The position numbers and the translations under genes are program-made. From Rummeliibacillus sp044763875 (GTDB taxonomy: Bacteria > Bacillota > Bacilli > Bacillales_A > Planococcaceae): a stretch of 64,000 bases of DNA. Location: assembly GCF_044763875.1 (NCBI RefSeq), contig NZ_JBIWGZ010000011.1:8962-72961 (forward strand), read 5' to 3'. Below the pieces are notes generated by a model. It searched no databases. It had not been told where the DNA came from and saw only the letters and a program-made list of their open reading frames with translations. Position 1 is the stretch's first letter. The number at the start of each line of letters is the position of its first letter. Shown one piece after another: positions 17,191 through 26,807 of the stretch.

Positions 17191-18273
17191 TTATATTACA
17201 TTTTTACTAGACTTAGGCTGATTAACTGTCTTTTTGATTGTTTCTATAGATTGTTTTATTTTACCGTCATGTGTTACCACAAGACTTTTAACATCCTTAA
17301 ATGTAACGAATGTTTTATTTGGTGTATCATATAATTTATAACGTAATGATTCAAAGCTAGTTTTAAGTGTAATGGTTGTTGCTTGTTGCAATGGTGGTGT
17401 CATTTTATGTGCTTCTTCTAATTTATAATTAGGTACTCGCGGTGCTAAATGGTGCACATGATGGAAGCCAATATTACCAGTTACCCATTGTAAAACGATC
17501 GGCAATTTATAATAAGAACTACCCTCTACAGCAGCTTTTACATAATCCCATTCAGATTCATTTTCAAAGTAAGAATCTTCAAATGTATGCTGAATGAAAA
17601 ATAACCAAATGCCAAGTGCCCCTGCAACAAACATTGATGTCCCTTGTACAATTAATAATGATTGTACGTTTGTCAATAAGATGACCCCTGCGAAAAGAGC
17701 GACAATGATCGCATTGGATAAATACGTATTGAAACGTTCTTTTTTCCTTGCATCTTTGTGATTAAATCTACTAGAAACCAGTACTAAATATAAAGGACCT
17801 AAACCAAACATGACAAGTGGATTTCGATAAGCTCTGTAGCAAAAGCGTTGCCATTTTGATGCTTTTACATATTCATCAACCGTCATGACCCAAACGTCGC
17901 CGATTCCTCGTTTATCTAAATTGGAACTTGAAGCATGGTGAATCATATGCTCCTTTTTCCATTTTTCGTATGAAAATAATGTAAGAACCCCTGTTATTAA
18001 ACCAACGATATCATTAGCTTTTTTGTTTTTAAAGAAAGATCCGTGTGTGCAGTCATGGAAAATGATGAATGTACGAACAACAAAACCTGCCGCAATCACA
18101 CTTAGTCCAACAGCTCCCCATACAGTGTAAGGTAAAATCATATATGCAGCTATCCACAATGCAATCATTGGTGGAATAGTATTCATTATTTGCATTACAC
18201 TCTTTTTCGTATCAGATGTTGAATATGGTATAACAGCTTTTTTTAGCTGTTTTGTCTTTTCACGATCTGTCAA
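17191..18273 (-). CDS. des: Membrane fatty acid desaturase (Des-like)
   Basis: Integral-membrane di-iron desaturase of 360 aa, expected to introduce a double bond into membrane phospholipid acyl chains. Three histidine boxes are intact: HDCTHG, HMIHH and HHVHH, arranged between four or more hydrophobic segments. The start is TTG with GGAGGGG 7 nt upstream. A perfect 11-bp inverted repeat lies about 70 nt upstream and may bind the DesR-like regulator encoded nearby. Length and box order agree with Bacillus Delta-5 desaturases. Confidence 0.93.
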   Translation of the reverse strand: MTDREKTKQLKKAVIPYSTSDTKKSVMQIMNTIPPMIALWIAAYMILPYTVWGAVGLSVIAAGFVVRTFIIFHDCTHGSFFKNKKANDIVGLITGVLTLFSYEKWKKEHMIHHASSSNLDKRGIGDVWVMTVDEYVKASKWQRFCYRAYRNPLVMFGLGPLYLVLVSSRFNHKDARKKERFNTYLSNAIIVALFAGVILLTNVQSLLIVQGTSMFVAGALGIWLFFIQHTFEDSYFENESEWDYVKAAVEGSSYYKLPIVLQWVTGNIGFHHVHHLAPRVPNYKLEEAHKMTPPLQQATTITLKTSFESLRYKLYDTPNKTFVTFKDVKSLVVTHDGKIKQSIETIKKTVNQPKSSKNVI

Positions 18274-18305
18274 AAAAATCCCCTCCAGCCTTTGTACTGT
18301 GAGTT

Positions 18306-18368
18306 CATCATACGTCTCTATTTGTATTTGACATAGACATAGATGTCATAATGATAATATGACATCTA
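18306..18368 (-). promoter_or_regulatory. Candidate DesR operator and promoter of the desaturase gene
   Basis: TAGATGTCATA (18340-18350) and TATGACATCTA (18358-18368) form a perfect inverted repeat with a 7-bp spacer. A minus-strand TATGAT near 18311-18306 is a plausible -10, placing the repeat around -50 to -60, where an activator would bind. The link to DesR is inference from position and from the neighbouring regulator. The rest of 18369-18723 is AT-rich and without features. Confidence 0.6.
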
Positions 18369-18723
18369 TCATATACCTGGTACTAATAATAGGTTGCAAA
18401 ATTATCAATAATATCCTATATATCCCTCGTTTTAAATAATCTACAATCTAATACCCATTGAATTACTATAGCTAAATATCACGTTTCAGTGGGAAGCTTT
18501 TAGCACCGAACTGTTTTTTCATTTAATTCTTTAACTATGGTTAGTGAATATCAGTATAAAAAACTACCTTCTCAATCTACTTTAAATGAACCAAATGACA
18601 ATTACATATTTGAATAAACGAATACTTAAAGTATAATATTTTATACATATACCAGATTTTTTTAACATTTTAGACTAATGATCATGTTTTTGAGGATAAG
18701 AGATTAGTTAGGAGGATTTTGTT

Positions 18724-20019
18724 ATGGAACTTATGATGCAACAACGTCAAGAATTAAAACTTTTAATGACAGCTCAACTTCGGCAGTCCATTGAATTACT
18801 CCAATATTCAACTGATGATTTAGAACAATTTATCCGGCAACAAGAGTTAGAAAATCCATTAATTGAACTTCAAGACTCTTCAATTACAACACAAGTTGAA
18901 AGGCTTCCGTCTTTTAAGAAATTAAAACGTACGGCTCTGCAACCAACAGATATATCAAAACCTATAGAAGAAAATTTTAGAGATCAATTGATGCAAATGG
19001 TCAAATTAAATTTCAAAGATGACTCTACAAAGAAATTACTAACATATATGATTCACAATTTAAATGACAATGGATATTTAGAAATGGAAGGAACAGGTTC
19101 AAACTATTCTACAGAATGTATTACGAAAGGTATAGAACTCCTTCAACAAATAGGACCTATCGGAATTGGTGCAAGAAATCTTGAAGAATGCCTTTCATTA
19201 CAAAGTCAATATCGCTATCCTGAATACCCAATGCTAGAAGAAATAATTCAACATTATTTGCCTTTGCTTGCTGAAAAAAAATGGTCGCTCATTGCTAAAA
19301 ATCTAAAATGTTCCGTTTCACAAGTTGGACAGCTAAGTGAACTCATCCTTACGCTCAATCCAAGACCATGCTCCCTTATGCAAATCGGAAGTACAGAATA
19401 TTTACGACCTGATATTATTGTAGAAGAACATCAAAATGAACTAATTTTCTATTTAAATGATTACTATCTACCAAGTATTAAATTGAATGAGTATTATTTA
19501 ACGGTTCCCAACACAAATCGCGACGATCAACAATATATTCATACTCACTACAAAAACTACCAGTGGCTTATGAACAGTATTGAACAACGCCGTAATACAA
19601 TTATTAAAATAATGCATGTTTTAATGAAAAGGCAATTACCTTTCTTTAGTAAAGGACTATCTGAATTAATTCCCTTAACTTTAAAGGAAGTGGCGGATGA
19701 AATCGAGATGCACGAATCTACTGTGAGTCGAGCAACCTCAAATAAATATATTCAAACACCTATTGGTACGTTTGAGTTAAAATCATTATTCACTTCTAAA
19801 GTTGCAACAAATGATGGTGGCAATATTTCTCAAGAAAAAGTAAAAACACTATTAAAGCAATTCATCCAAAAAGAAGATAAACTTAAACCCTTTTCAGATC
19901 AGAAAATTGCTGAGTATTTTAATACAGAACATGCGATTCAAATCGCCAGAAGAACTATTAGTAAATATCGAGATGAACTTAATATTCCTTCGGCAAGTAT
20001 GCGTAAACAGTGGAAATGA
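18724..20019 (+). CDS. rpoN: RNA polymerase sigma-54 factor
   Basis: Alternative sigma factor SigL/RpoN, which needs an enhancer-binding ATPase to open promoters. The Gln-rich region I is at the N-terminus (QELKLLMTAQLRQSIELLQ), the core-binding region follows, and the RpoN box ARRTISKYR is at about residues 408-416. Length is 431 aa. TAGGAGG precedes the ATG by 8 nt. It is monocistronic, ending at a clear terminator. The regulon and its activators are not in the window. Confidence 0.97.
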   Translation: MELMMQQRQELKLLMTAQLRQSIELLQYSTDDLEQFIRQQELENPLIELQDSSITTQVERLPSFKKLKRTALQPTDISKPIEENFRDQLMQMVKLNFKDDSTKKLLTYMIHNLNDNGYLEMEGTGSNYSTECITKGIELLQQIGPIGIGARNLEECLSLQSQYRYPEYPMLEEIIQHYLPLLAEKKWSLIAKNLKCSVSQVGQLSELILTLNPRPCSLMQIGSTEYLRPDIIVEEHQNELIFYLNDYYLPSIKLNEYYLTVPNTNRDDQQYIHTHYKNYQWLMNSIEQRRNTIIKIMHVLMKRQLPFFSKGLSELIPLTLKEVADEIEMHESTVSRATSNKYIQTPIGTFELKSLFTSKVATNDGGNISQEKVKTLLKQFIQKEDKLKPFSDQKIAEYFNTEHAIQIARRTISKYRDELNIPSASMRKQWK

Positions 20020-20056
20020 AAGCGATACCAAATTAATAATGATTTTTTACGAAGAA

Positions 20057-20093
20057 AAAGAGTGTACCCAAATGAAATTTGGATACGCTCTTT
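20057..20093. terminator. Terminator between rpoN and metH
   Basis: AAAGAGTGTACCCAAAT (20058-20074) pairs with ATTTGGATACGCTCTTT (20077-20093) with few mismatches. It separates the convergent rpoN and metH genes. Confidence 0.85.
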
Positions 20094-20101
20094 AGGAATG
20101 T

Positions 20102-23100
20102 TTATTCAACATTAAAGTATCTTGCATCTGGGTGCGCAAAGACGATAGCTGAAACTGATGCTTCTGGTGACATCATATAACCATCTGTCAGTTGTACCCC
20201 AATATCTTCGGGCTTAATAAGCTTGAATAATTTCTCTTGATCTTCCAAGTTTGGACAAGCTGGGTAGCCAAATGAAAAACGTTGACCTTGATATTTTGCC
20301 GCGAATCGATCACGCATTGTAAAATCGGTTGCGTCAGGGAAGCCCCAATGATCACGCATTTCTTGATGTATACGTTCTGCAAAGCCTTCAGCAAGCTCTA
20401 AAGCGGTTGCTTGAAGTGCGTGGCTTTCTAAGAACTTCCCTTGTTCTTTCAAGCGAGTCGCTGCTTCACGAACACCATGTCCTGCAGTCACCTGCATGAA
20501 GCCCACATAATCCATTTCTCCACTATCCACTGATTTTAAGAAGTCTGCTAAGCATAAAAATGGCTCCTTATTTTGACGAGGGAATGTAAATCGTTCAATC
20601 TCCGTTTTTGCGTCACGAGGATCATATATAATGACATCATCTCCATTTGATTGTGCAGGGAAAAATTGATACATTCCAGAAGGGCTCAATATGTCTGATT
20701 GCAAAAATTCTGTTACTAATTCGGATAAATGAACAGCGCGTTCATCACCTTTTTCAAGCATTGCTTCATTATAACCTTTTAGACCCAGATGATGTCCAAT
20801 GAGTGTTCTCATATTTACATATGGTTGTAAATGAGCAACTGAATAGTCTTTGATTACATGTCTTATTAAGTCTTGTGGAACAAATACAGGGCCATCTGCT
20901 CGTACAGTTTTCACTGGTTTTGGTGCAACCGCAACCGCCGTTCTTCCAGCGCGTTTCGCTTCTTGAGCTAAACGTTTTTCTTGAGATGCTTGCAATTCAT
21001 GTATTAAAATTTCTTTTTCATCACTTTGTAATCGGTTAGCCAGTTCAAGGCCTTGCATTGCATCTTTTGCATAAAGTACTGGCCCATCATATTCTACTGC
21101 AATTTTCGTGTCGGTAAATTTGCGAGATAATGCTGCACCACCTACTAATATTGGTGTATCAATCTGTGCTTCTTTAAAATCTTGTGCGGTAATCAACATT
21201 TGTTGTGCTGATTTTACAAGTAAGCCGGATAAACCTATGATATCTGGCTTTTCAATACGAATGGCATCAATAAGATCTTGAGGTGATACTTTAATTCCTA
21301 AGTCGATTACTTTATAGCCATTATTACTTAAAATAATATCAACAAGGTTTTTCCCAATATCATGCACATCACCTTTTACAGTAGCTAGCAACACTTTACC
21401 TTTCCCTGTATCATCTTCATTTTTCTCCATAAAGTCTTCAAGGAATGACACTGCAGCCTTCATCACACCTGCAGATTGTAGAACTTCCGCAACTATTAGT
21501 TGGTTATCATTGAAAAGCTTACCGACTGTAGCCATACCTTCCATTAAAGGTCCATTAATAATATCTAGTGGTATATCGTACTGCTCTAATGCTACTTGTA
21601 AGTCTGGAATTAGTCCCTCTTTTGTACCTTCCACAACATAATAGGCTAATCGTTCGGGGACAGTTTTTGGAATATCAGCTTCTGTCTTTTCTTTCTTTTT
21701 ATCACGGTAGAAATCTGTAAAATCTGCTAATGTTTGATCTGTTGTATTAAACAATAGATCATTTGCTTGTTTAATTTCATTTTCTGGGATAGAAGCATAT
21801 CGCTCAATCTTTTCTGTATTTACAATCGCATAATCAAGTCCTGCTAGGGTACAGTTATAAAGATAGACAGCATTTAATACTTCACGTCCTACTGGTGGTA
21901 ACCCAAAAGAAACATTGCTTACACCAAGAATCGTTAAAGATCTGGGCAATTTTTCTTTAATTAAGCGGATTCCTTCAATGGTTTCTACAGCTGAACCAAT
22001 ATATTGTTCGTCACCTGTTCCAACTGGGAATACAAGTGGATCGAATATGATATCTTCTGGTGCAATCCCCCATTTATGAACAAGTAAATCATATGAGCGC
22101 TCTGCAATTTCTAATTTTCGTTTTCGATCTACTGCCATCCCTTTTTCATCAATAGTACCGACAACAATAGATGCTCCGTATTTCTTTACGATTGGAAGAA
22201 CAGCTTCAAAACGTTCTTCGCCATCTTCAAGGTTAATCGAATTGATAATGGCTTTACCTTGTGAATATTTCAACGCTTCTTCAATAACTTTTTCATCTGT
22301 TGAGTCAATGACAAGAGGAACCTTTACTTTCTTCACTACTTCTTGCATGAAGTTTCTCATATCTTCTAGCTCATTACGATCTGGGTTGGCTAGACAAATA
22401 TCAATAACATGCGCGCCGTTTTTTACTTGTGCACGTGCTATTTCTGAAGCTTCTTCATATTTCCCTTCAACTATTAGACGTTTGAATTTACGTGAACCAA
22501 TAACATTCGTCCGTTCTCCGACAAATAATGGTCGCATGGAATCATCATAAACTAATGGGTCAATACCAGAAACAACATGACCATGCTCGGAATCTGGCTT
22601 TTGACGTGGTTTAAAATCCTTTACCACTTCACGTATTGCTCGAATATGATCAGGAGTTGTGCCACAACATCCTCCTACAAAGTTCAGCCACCCTTTCTCC
22701 GCAAAACCAGCAAGCTTTTTAGATAATGATGCGGGTGTTTCGTGATAATGCCCTTCTTCATCCGGTAATCCTGCATTTGGATAACAACTGATATAACTTG
22801 TAGCGATTTCTGATAATGAACGTAAGTGGTCTGTCATAAATTCAGGACCTGTTGCACAGTTCAAACCTACCGATAGAGGTTTAATATGCTCAATTGAAAT
22901 ATAGAAAGCTTCAATACCTTGACCAGCAAGTGTAGTCCCCATCGGTTCAATTGTTCCAGAAATCATGACTGGTATTGTTTTATGCAACTCTTCGAAAGCT
23001 TGCTTAATACCGAGCGTGCCTGCTTTGACATTTAACATATCTTGGCTCGTTTCAAGTAATAAAACATCCGCGCCTCCTTCTATTAATCCCTTCGCCTGTA

Positions 23101-23536
23101 CATAGAAATCACGCTTTAATTCATCAAAGGTAATGCCACCAGTAACAGATAAAGTTTTCGTAGTTGGTCCGATTGCTCCTGCAACAAAACGCGGCCACTC
23201 AGGTGTAGAATATTCACTTGCAACTTTTTTTGCAATTTCAACAGCTTTTTTATTTATTTCCTCTGCTCTACTCCCAAGATTATATTCATTTAAAACAATA
23301 GGTGTACCGCCAAATGAATTTGTACTAATGACATCTGAACCTGCTACGAGGTACGCACGGTGAATAGCTTCAACAACATCCGGACGTGTGACATTCAAAT
23401 ATTCATTACATCCCTCATACTCTTCTCCACCAAAATCATCTGCAGTCAAATTTGCATTTTGTAACATTGTCCCCATGGCACCATCTAGCACTAATATATG
23501 ATTTTCGAGTCGTTCTTCAATGAGATGCTTTGGCAT
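20102..23536 (-). CDS. metH: Cobalamin-dependent methionine synthase
   Basis: Transfers a methyl group from methyltetrahydrofolate to homocysteine through B12. The 1144-aa protein has all four modules: homocysteine-binding barrel with zinc Cys motifs (LNCATGPEFM, GGCCGTTPDHI), pterin-binding barrel (about 345-610), B12-binding domain with DVHDIG at 723-728 (axial His725), and C-terminal reactivation domain (about 890-1144). It overlaps yitJ by 20 nt and is transcribed with it from the SAM-I riboswitch-controlled promoter. Requires cobalamin supply. Confidence 0.98.
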   Translation of the reverse strand: MPKHLIEERLENHILVLDGAMGTMLQNANLTADDFGGEEYEGCNEYLNVTRPDVVEAIHRAYLVAGSDVISTNSFGGTPIVLNEYNLGSRAEEINKKAVEIAKKVASEYSTPEWPRFVAGAIGPTTKTLSVTGGITFDELKRDFYVQAKGLIEGGADVLLLETSQDMLNVKAGTLGIKQAFEELHKTIPVMISGTIEPMGTTLAGQGIEAFYISIEHIKPLSVGLNCATGPEFMTDHLRSLSEIATSYISCYPNAGLPDEEGHYHETPASLSKKLAGFAEKGWLNFVGGCCGTTPDHIRAIREVVKDFKPRQKPDSEHGHVVSGIDPLVYDDSMRPLFVGERTNVIGSRKFKRLIVEGKYEEASEIARAQVKNGAHVIDICLANPDRNELEDMRNFMQEVVKKVKVPLVIDSTDEKVIEEALKYSQGKAIINSINLEDGEERFEAVLPIVKKYGASIVVGTIDEKGMAVDRKRKLEIAERSYDLLVHKWGIAPEDIIFDPLVFPVGTGDEQYIGSAVETIEGIRLIKEKLPRSLTILGVSNVSFGLPPVGREVLNAVYLYNCTLAGLDYAIVNTEKIERYASIPENEIKQANDLLFNTTDQTLADFTDFYRDKKKEKTEADIPKTVPERLAYYVVEGTKEGLIPDLQVALEQYDIPLDIINGPLMEGMATVGKLFNDNQLIVAEVLQSAGVMKAAVSFLEDFMEKNEDDTGKGKVLLATVKGDVHDIGKNLVDIILSNNGYKVIDLGIKVSPQDLIDAIRIEKPDIIGLSGLLVKSAQQMLITAQDFKEAQIDTPILVGGAALSRKFTDTKIAVEYDGPVLYAKDAMQGLELANRLQSDEKEILIHELQASQEKRLAQEAKRAGRTAVAVAPKPVKTVRADGPVFVPQDLIRHVIKDYSVAHLQPYVNMRTLIGHHLGLKGYNEAMLEKGDERAVHLSELVTEFLQSDILSPSGMYQFFPAQSNGDDVIIYDPRDAKTEIERFTFPRQNKEPFLCLADFLKSVDSGEMDYVGFMQVTAGHGVREAATRLKEQGKFLESHALQATALELAEGFAERIHQEMRDHWGFPDATDFTMRDRFAAKYQGQRFSFGYPACPNLEDQEKLFKLIKPEDIGVQLTDGYMMSPEASVSAIVFAHPDARYFNVE

Positions 23537-25376
23537 AGTTGGTTTCTTCCTCTCTCTTGTGGTCTAGTTCACGAATATACTCGATCAATTCAATCGACAT
23601 ATCATAACGCATAAATGGCGTGATTAAGTAAATGCCATTGAACAATTCAGCAGCTGTATCGATTAACTCTTTCGCAATAGTTAGACCTTCTGCTTTTGCT
23701 GCCTCTTTATCTTCGCCTGTCGCTCGCATACGTTTTAATACATCTTCTGAAAGCTTGATACCCGGTACTTCATGGTGCAAAAATTCAGAATTTCTTAAGC
23801 TAGTTAGTGGCATAATGCCGATGAAAATAGGTGTATCTAAATGTTTCGTTGCTTCATAAACTTCAATAATTTTTTCCTTACTATAAACTGGCTGTGTGAT
23901 AAAGTAGTCTGCTCCAGCTTCTATTTTTTTCTCTAAACGACCTACAGCACGTTCTACTACTCGAACATTTGGATTGAAAGCTGCTGCGACAGAGAAATTC
24001 GCTTTTTTTCGTAGTGGTTTTCCTGAAAAGGATATACCTTCATTTAACTTTTTGATGAGTTCCAAAAGTTCCAAGCTTGAAACATCATAGACACTTGTTG
24101 CACCTGGAAAATCCCCTACTTTTGTTGGATCACCCGTGACAGCTAAAATATCGTGGATACCCAGCGCGCTTAAGCCCATCAAATGCGATTGTAAGCCAAT
24201 TAAATTCCGATCACGGCAAGTAATGTGAGCAAGTGGTCGAACATGATGATCTAACTTTAAAATGGCCCCCATTGCCATATTACTTATACGTGGAGAAGCA
24301 AGTGAGTTATCCGCCATTGTAACTGCATCAACGCCGGCTTCATATAGAACTTTTGAGCCCTCTATAAATTTCTCAACCTCTAGATGTCTTGGAGTATCTA
24401 GCTCTACAATAATAGAGCGCTCTTTTTTTGCCTTTTCATGAAGGGGTTCATAGCTGTTTTTTGCTGCCTCTTTAATCTTGATAACTTCTTTATGTTTGAC
24501 CACTTTTTGCTGAATTGGTGGTAAATCCGCTAAGCGTTTTTTCACAGCTTCAATGTGCTTTGGTGTCGTACCACAACAACCACCGATTAATCGAACTCCT
24601 TGATCTCGCAATAGGACCGCTGAACGGCCAAAGTAGTCTGCTTCTGATTCATAAAAAATTTTCCCATCCTCAACATCTAGTAAACTAGCGTTTGGGTATG
24701 CAGAAAGGAATGCCTTTGTTGGGAGTTCAACATCTTCAAAAGCTTGGATTGTGTGGTGAGGACCTAGCCGGCAATTGACGCCAACGATATCTGCACCAAT
24801 CATTTCTAATTGATGAAGGGCATCATTTAATAGCAAGCCATTTTGTAAAATACCTGGTTCATGCATAGATACTTGAGAAATAATCGGTATATCCGTTATT
24901 TTACGTAAATGCTTCACAGCTGCAGTTAATTCTTCAAAGTCATAATAGGTCTCTAGCAACAGACCGTCTGGATCACCAGCGAGCAAGTATCCTGCCTGCT
25001 CATCCAATGACTGAATGATTTCTTCTAATGTCGCATCACTTTTACGTACTCCGCGAATGCCTCCAATAGTTCCTAGTACAAACTGTCCCTCTTTTGAAGC
25101 AACTTTTTTAGCAATTTGAATGGCACTTTCGTTTAATACCTTTGCCGAATTTTCTAAACCATACCGCTCAAGCTTGATGGCATTCGCAGTATAAGTATTT
25201 GTTTGAATAATATCTGCTCCAGCATCAATGTATTGTTGATGTATATTTTCGATAACTTCAGGCTTTTTGACATTTAACTCCTCATAGCAATAATCAATTC
25301 CATACGAATATAATAATGTCCCCATTGCACCATCAGCTGTTAATACTTGCGATTGAAGTTTTTCTAAAAATCCCAT
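23517..25376 (-). CDS. yitJ: Bifunctional homocysteine S-methyltransferase / methylenetetrahydrofolate reductase
   Basis: Two-domain protein of about 619 aa. The N-terminal half is a homocysteine methyltransferase-like barrel with the zinc ligand region IGGCCGTTP. The C-terminal half (about 320-619) is a MetF-type flavin reductase making methyl-THF, the methyl donor MetH needs. The start at 25376 has AAAGGA 8 nt upstream; the in-frame ATG 9 nt earlier has no room for a ribosome site. First gene of yitJ-metH behind the SAM riboswitch. Confidence 0.95.
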   Translation of the reverse strand: MGFLEKLQSQVLTADGAMGTLLYSYGIDYCYEELNVKKPEVIENIHQQYIDAGADIIQTNTYTANAIKLERYGLENSAKVLNESAIQIAKKVASKEGQFVLGTIGGIRGVRKSDATLEEIIQSLDEQAGYLLAGDPDGLLLETYYDFEELTAAVKHLRKITDIPIISQVSMHEPGILQNGLLLNDALHQLEMIGADIVGVNCRLGPHHTIQAFEDVELPTKAFLSAYPNASLLDVEDGKIFYESEADYFGRSAVLLRDQGVRLIGGCCGTTPKHIEAVKKRLADLPPIQQKVVKHKEVIKIKEAAKNSYEPLHEKAKKERSIIVELDTPRHLEVEKFIEGSKVLYEAGVDAVTMADNSLASPRISNMAMGAILKLDHHVRPLAHITCRDRNLIGLQSHLMGLSALGIHDILAVTGDPTKVGDFPGATSVYDVSSLELLELIKKLNEGISFSGKPLRKKANFSVAAAFNPNVRVVERAVGRLEKKIEAGADYFITQPVYSKEKIIEVYEATKHLDTPIFIGIMPLTSLRNSEFLHHEVPGIKLSEDVLKRMRATGEDKEAAKAEGLTIAKELIDTAAELFNGIYLITPFMRYDMSIELIEYIRELDHKREEETNYAKASH

Positions 25377-25471
25377 ACAGTCCATCCTTTCTATTTCTAA
25401 GTAGCCCGATTCGGTTAAAAATAAATGCTATTTAATAATACTGTTGGTATTCCATCCGTTTTGCTACAGGC

Positions 25472-25506
25472 AGACGCTTTCCGCTGGAATCGCCGCCTTT
25501 CGCTCA
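25472..25506. repeat. Fragment of the interspersed GC-rich repeat
   Basis: Matches the end of the 5288 copy (GACGCTTTCCGC and CGCC...CGCTCATG) but lacks the middle. It lies in the untranslated leader between the riboswitch terminator and yitJ. Confidence 0.6.
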
Positions 25507-25555
25507 TGTAAGATGCATTAAAAAAACCAACAATAGCCTATAACATAGTCAAATA

Positions 25556-25710
25556 AAAAACCCTTCTTACAAAAAAAATAAGAAGGGTTTCGTTTCATGA
25601 TATATGTTCCTTCTTATCTACAGGATTACTCCTCTGGAATTAGCACCTGACCATTCGGCTGGTTGCTGAAGCGTCATCGGGCCAGTCCCTCGGCTTCTCT
25701 TGATAAGAAT
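25556..25710 (-). ncRNA. SAM-I (S-box) riboswitch with intrinsic terminator
   Basis: The minus strand reads CTTATCAAGAGAAGCCGAGG, then a GACTGGCCC segment, GATGACGC and CAGCAACC, the conserved core of the S-box aptamer (about 25710-25611). It is followed by a perfect terminator: AACCCTTCTTA pairs with TAAGAAGGGTT (25588-25559), then a T run. SAM binding should favour termination and shut off yitJ-metH. A 180-nt leader follows before the first codon. Confidence 0.96.
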
Positions 25711-25740
25711 CACTATTAAATTGTTAGAATAATTAAAAGA

Positions 25741-25769
25741 ATCATACTCCTTTACAGAGTTTGCGTCAA
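25741..25769 (-). promoter_or_regulatory. Sigma-A promoter of the SAM riboswitch operon
   Basis: Minus strand TTGACG (25769-25764), 17-nt spacer, TATGAT (25746-25741). Placed about 30-35 nt upstream of the S-box 5' end. Confidence 0.8.
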
Positions 25770-25824
25770 GCCAATATAAGAAAATAGTTTGAAAACTTTT
25801 TCAATAAAATCTTATAATCAAAAC

Positions 25825-25857
25825 AAAAAACGAAATTCATATGAATTTCGTTTTTTT
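25825..25857. terminator. Bidirectional terminator downstream of the sortase gene
   Basis: Perfect palindrome AAAAACGAAATTC-ATAT-GAATTTCGTTTTT flanked by A and T runs. Confidence 0.85.
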
Positions 25858-25897
25858 ATTATTAGGCTCTATTTATCTTTTTTGAAGTACCATGGCA

Positions 25898-25925
25898 TAG
25901 GCTCCTGCGGGAAAGCGAGGCCGCT
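25898..25925. repeat. Second fragment of the interspersed GC-rich repeat
   Basis: CTCCTGCGGGAAAGCGAGG is the reverse complement of the end of the 5288-5390 copy. It lies between the sortase gene and its terminator. Together with 25472-25506 it brackets the riboswitch region with two repeat remnants. Confidence 0.6.
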
Positions 25926-25987
25926 TTCACGTTTATCAACAGAGTAATTCAACTTAACATAGGCTATTATTAAAATGAGTTCTAAAA

Positions 25988-26650
25988 TTATTTACTTATC
26001 TTAAAATAGTTTTTGTTGTCTGAATAGGGGAGTTTTTTAATGAACATTCCACGAACAATCATGCGTTTCTCACCATTATAGTTGCAAGTTACAAGTGTAA
26101 TTAGCTTTTCATCTGCTTGGTCTTGAATTACTTCAACTTGTGTTGGCTTAACGATAAACATATCTGAAATTTTATATTCATATATATTTTTGAAATCCGT
26201 TATATATATCTTCATACCTTTTTTTGCTCTTGTTAATGGGCTGAACAGTGTTTTATCGTTGTTCATATTATGTCCTGCTAAAGCGTAGTTACCCTGCCCC
26301 ATCGTTTGATCTGCTTTCATCGTTCCTGCACCGATTGTTAAGTTTACATTTGAAATACCATAGACAATCGGAAGTTGCATAGTAATATCTGGTACACTTA
26401 TTGCACCAATTGCATGGACATCTTTCTTTTTGGTTTGTGCATTGATCACATCTTGTAAACTAATATTCTTCACTTCATTAAAATCGAAAGTTGTATCAGT
26501 GGCTACTTTGGCTTTTTCAATACTAGACTTTTGAATGGTTTCATCAGACATATTGGCAACAAGATAGCCCATTATTGGTTTTTGAAAAATTAATACGAGT
26601 CCAGCAAATAGAAATAAAATACCTAGTACTAGACTTAATTTTCTCATCAT
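25988..26650 (-). CDS. Class A-like sortase
   Basis: Membrane-anchored cysteine transpeptidase that attaches surface proteins to peptidoglycan. An N-terminal signal anchor (LSLVLGILFLFAGLVLIF) precedes the beta-barrel domain. The catalytic His127 (YALAGHNM), Cys189 (LVTCNY) and Arg200 (MIVRG) are present, counted from the chosen start. The ATG at 26650 has AGAGG 8 nt upstream; in-frame ATGs further upstream have weaker sites. No LPXTG-type substrate gene is adjacent. The segment LFSPLTRAKKGMKIYITD fits class A better than class D, but the class is not certain. Confidence 0.88.
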   Translation of the reverse strand: MMRKLSLVLGILFLFAGLVLIFQKPIMGYLVANMSDETIQKSSIEKAKVATDTTFDFNEVKNISLQDVINAQTKKKDVHAIGAISVPDITMQLPIVYGISNVNLTIGAGTMKADQTMGQGNYALAGHNMNNDKTLFSPLTRAKKGMKIYITDFKNIYEYKISDMFIVKPTQVEVIQDQADEKLITLVTCNYNGEKRMIVRGMFIKKLPYSDNKNYFKISK

Positions 26651-26719
26651 CTTATTAACCTCTTTCATATTCTCTTGTCTTCTCATATTACATAGCTACA
26701 ACTGTTTTTACAAATTTAA

Positions 26720-26750
26720 AACCAAGAGAAGCAGATTCCCCCTCTTGGTT
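26720..26750 (-). terminator. Terminator of the protoporphyrinogen oxidase gene
   Basis: AACCAAGAG (26720-26728) and CTCTTGGTT (26742-26750) pair, and the minus strand continues TTTAAATTT. Confidence 0.7.
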
Positions 26751-26807
26751 AATTAGATTTTTCATTATGAAATTGATTCAGATTGCGCAAGTATTAATAA
26801 TTCAGCA

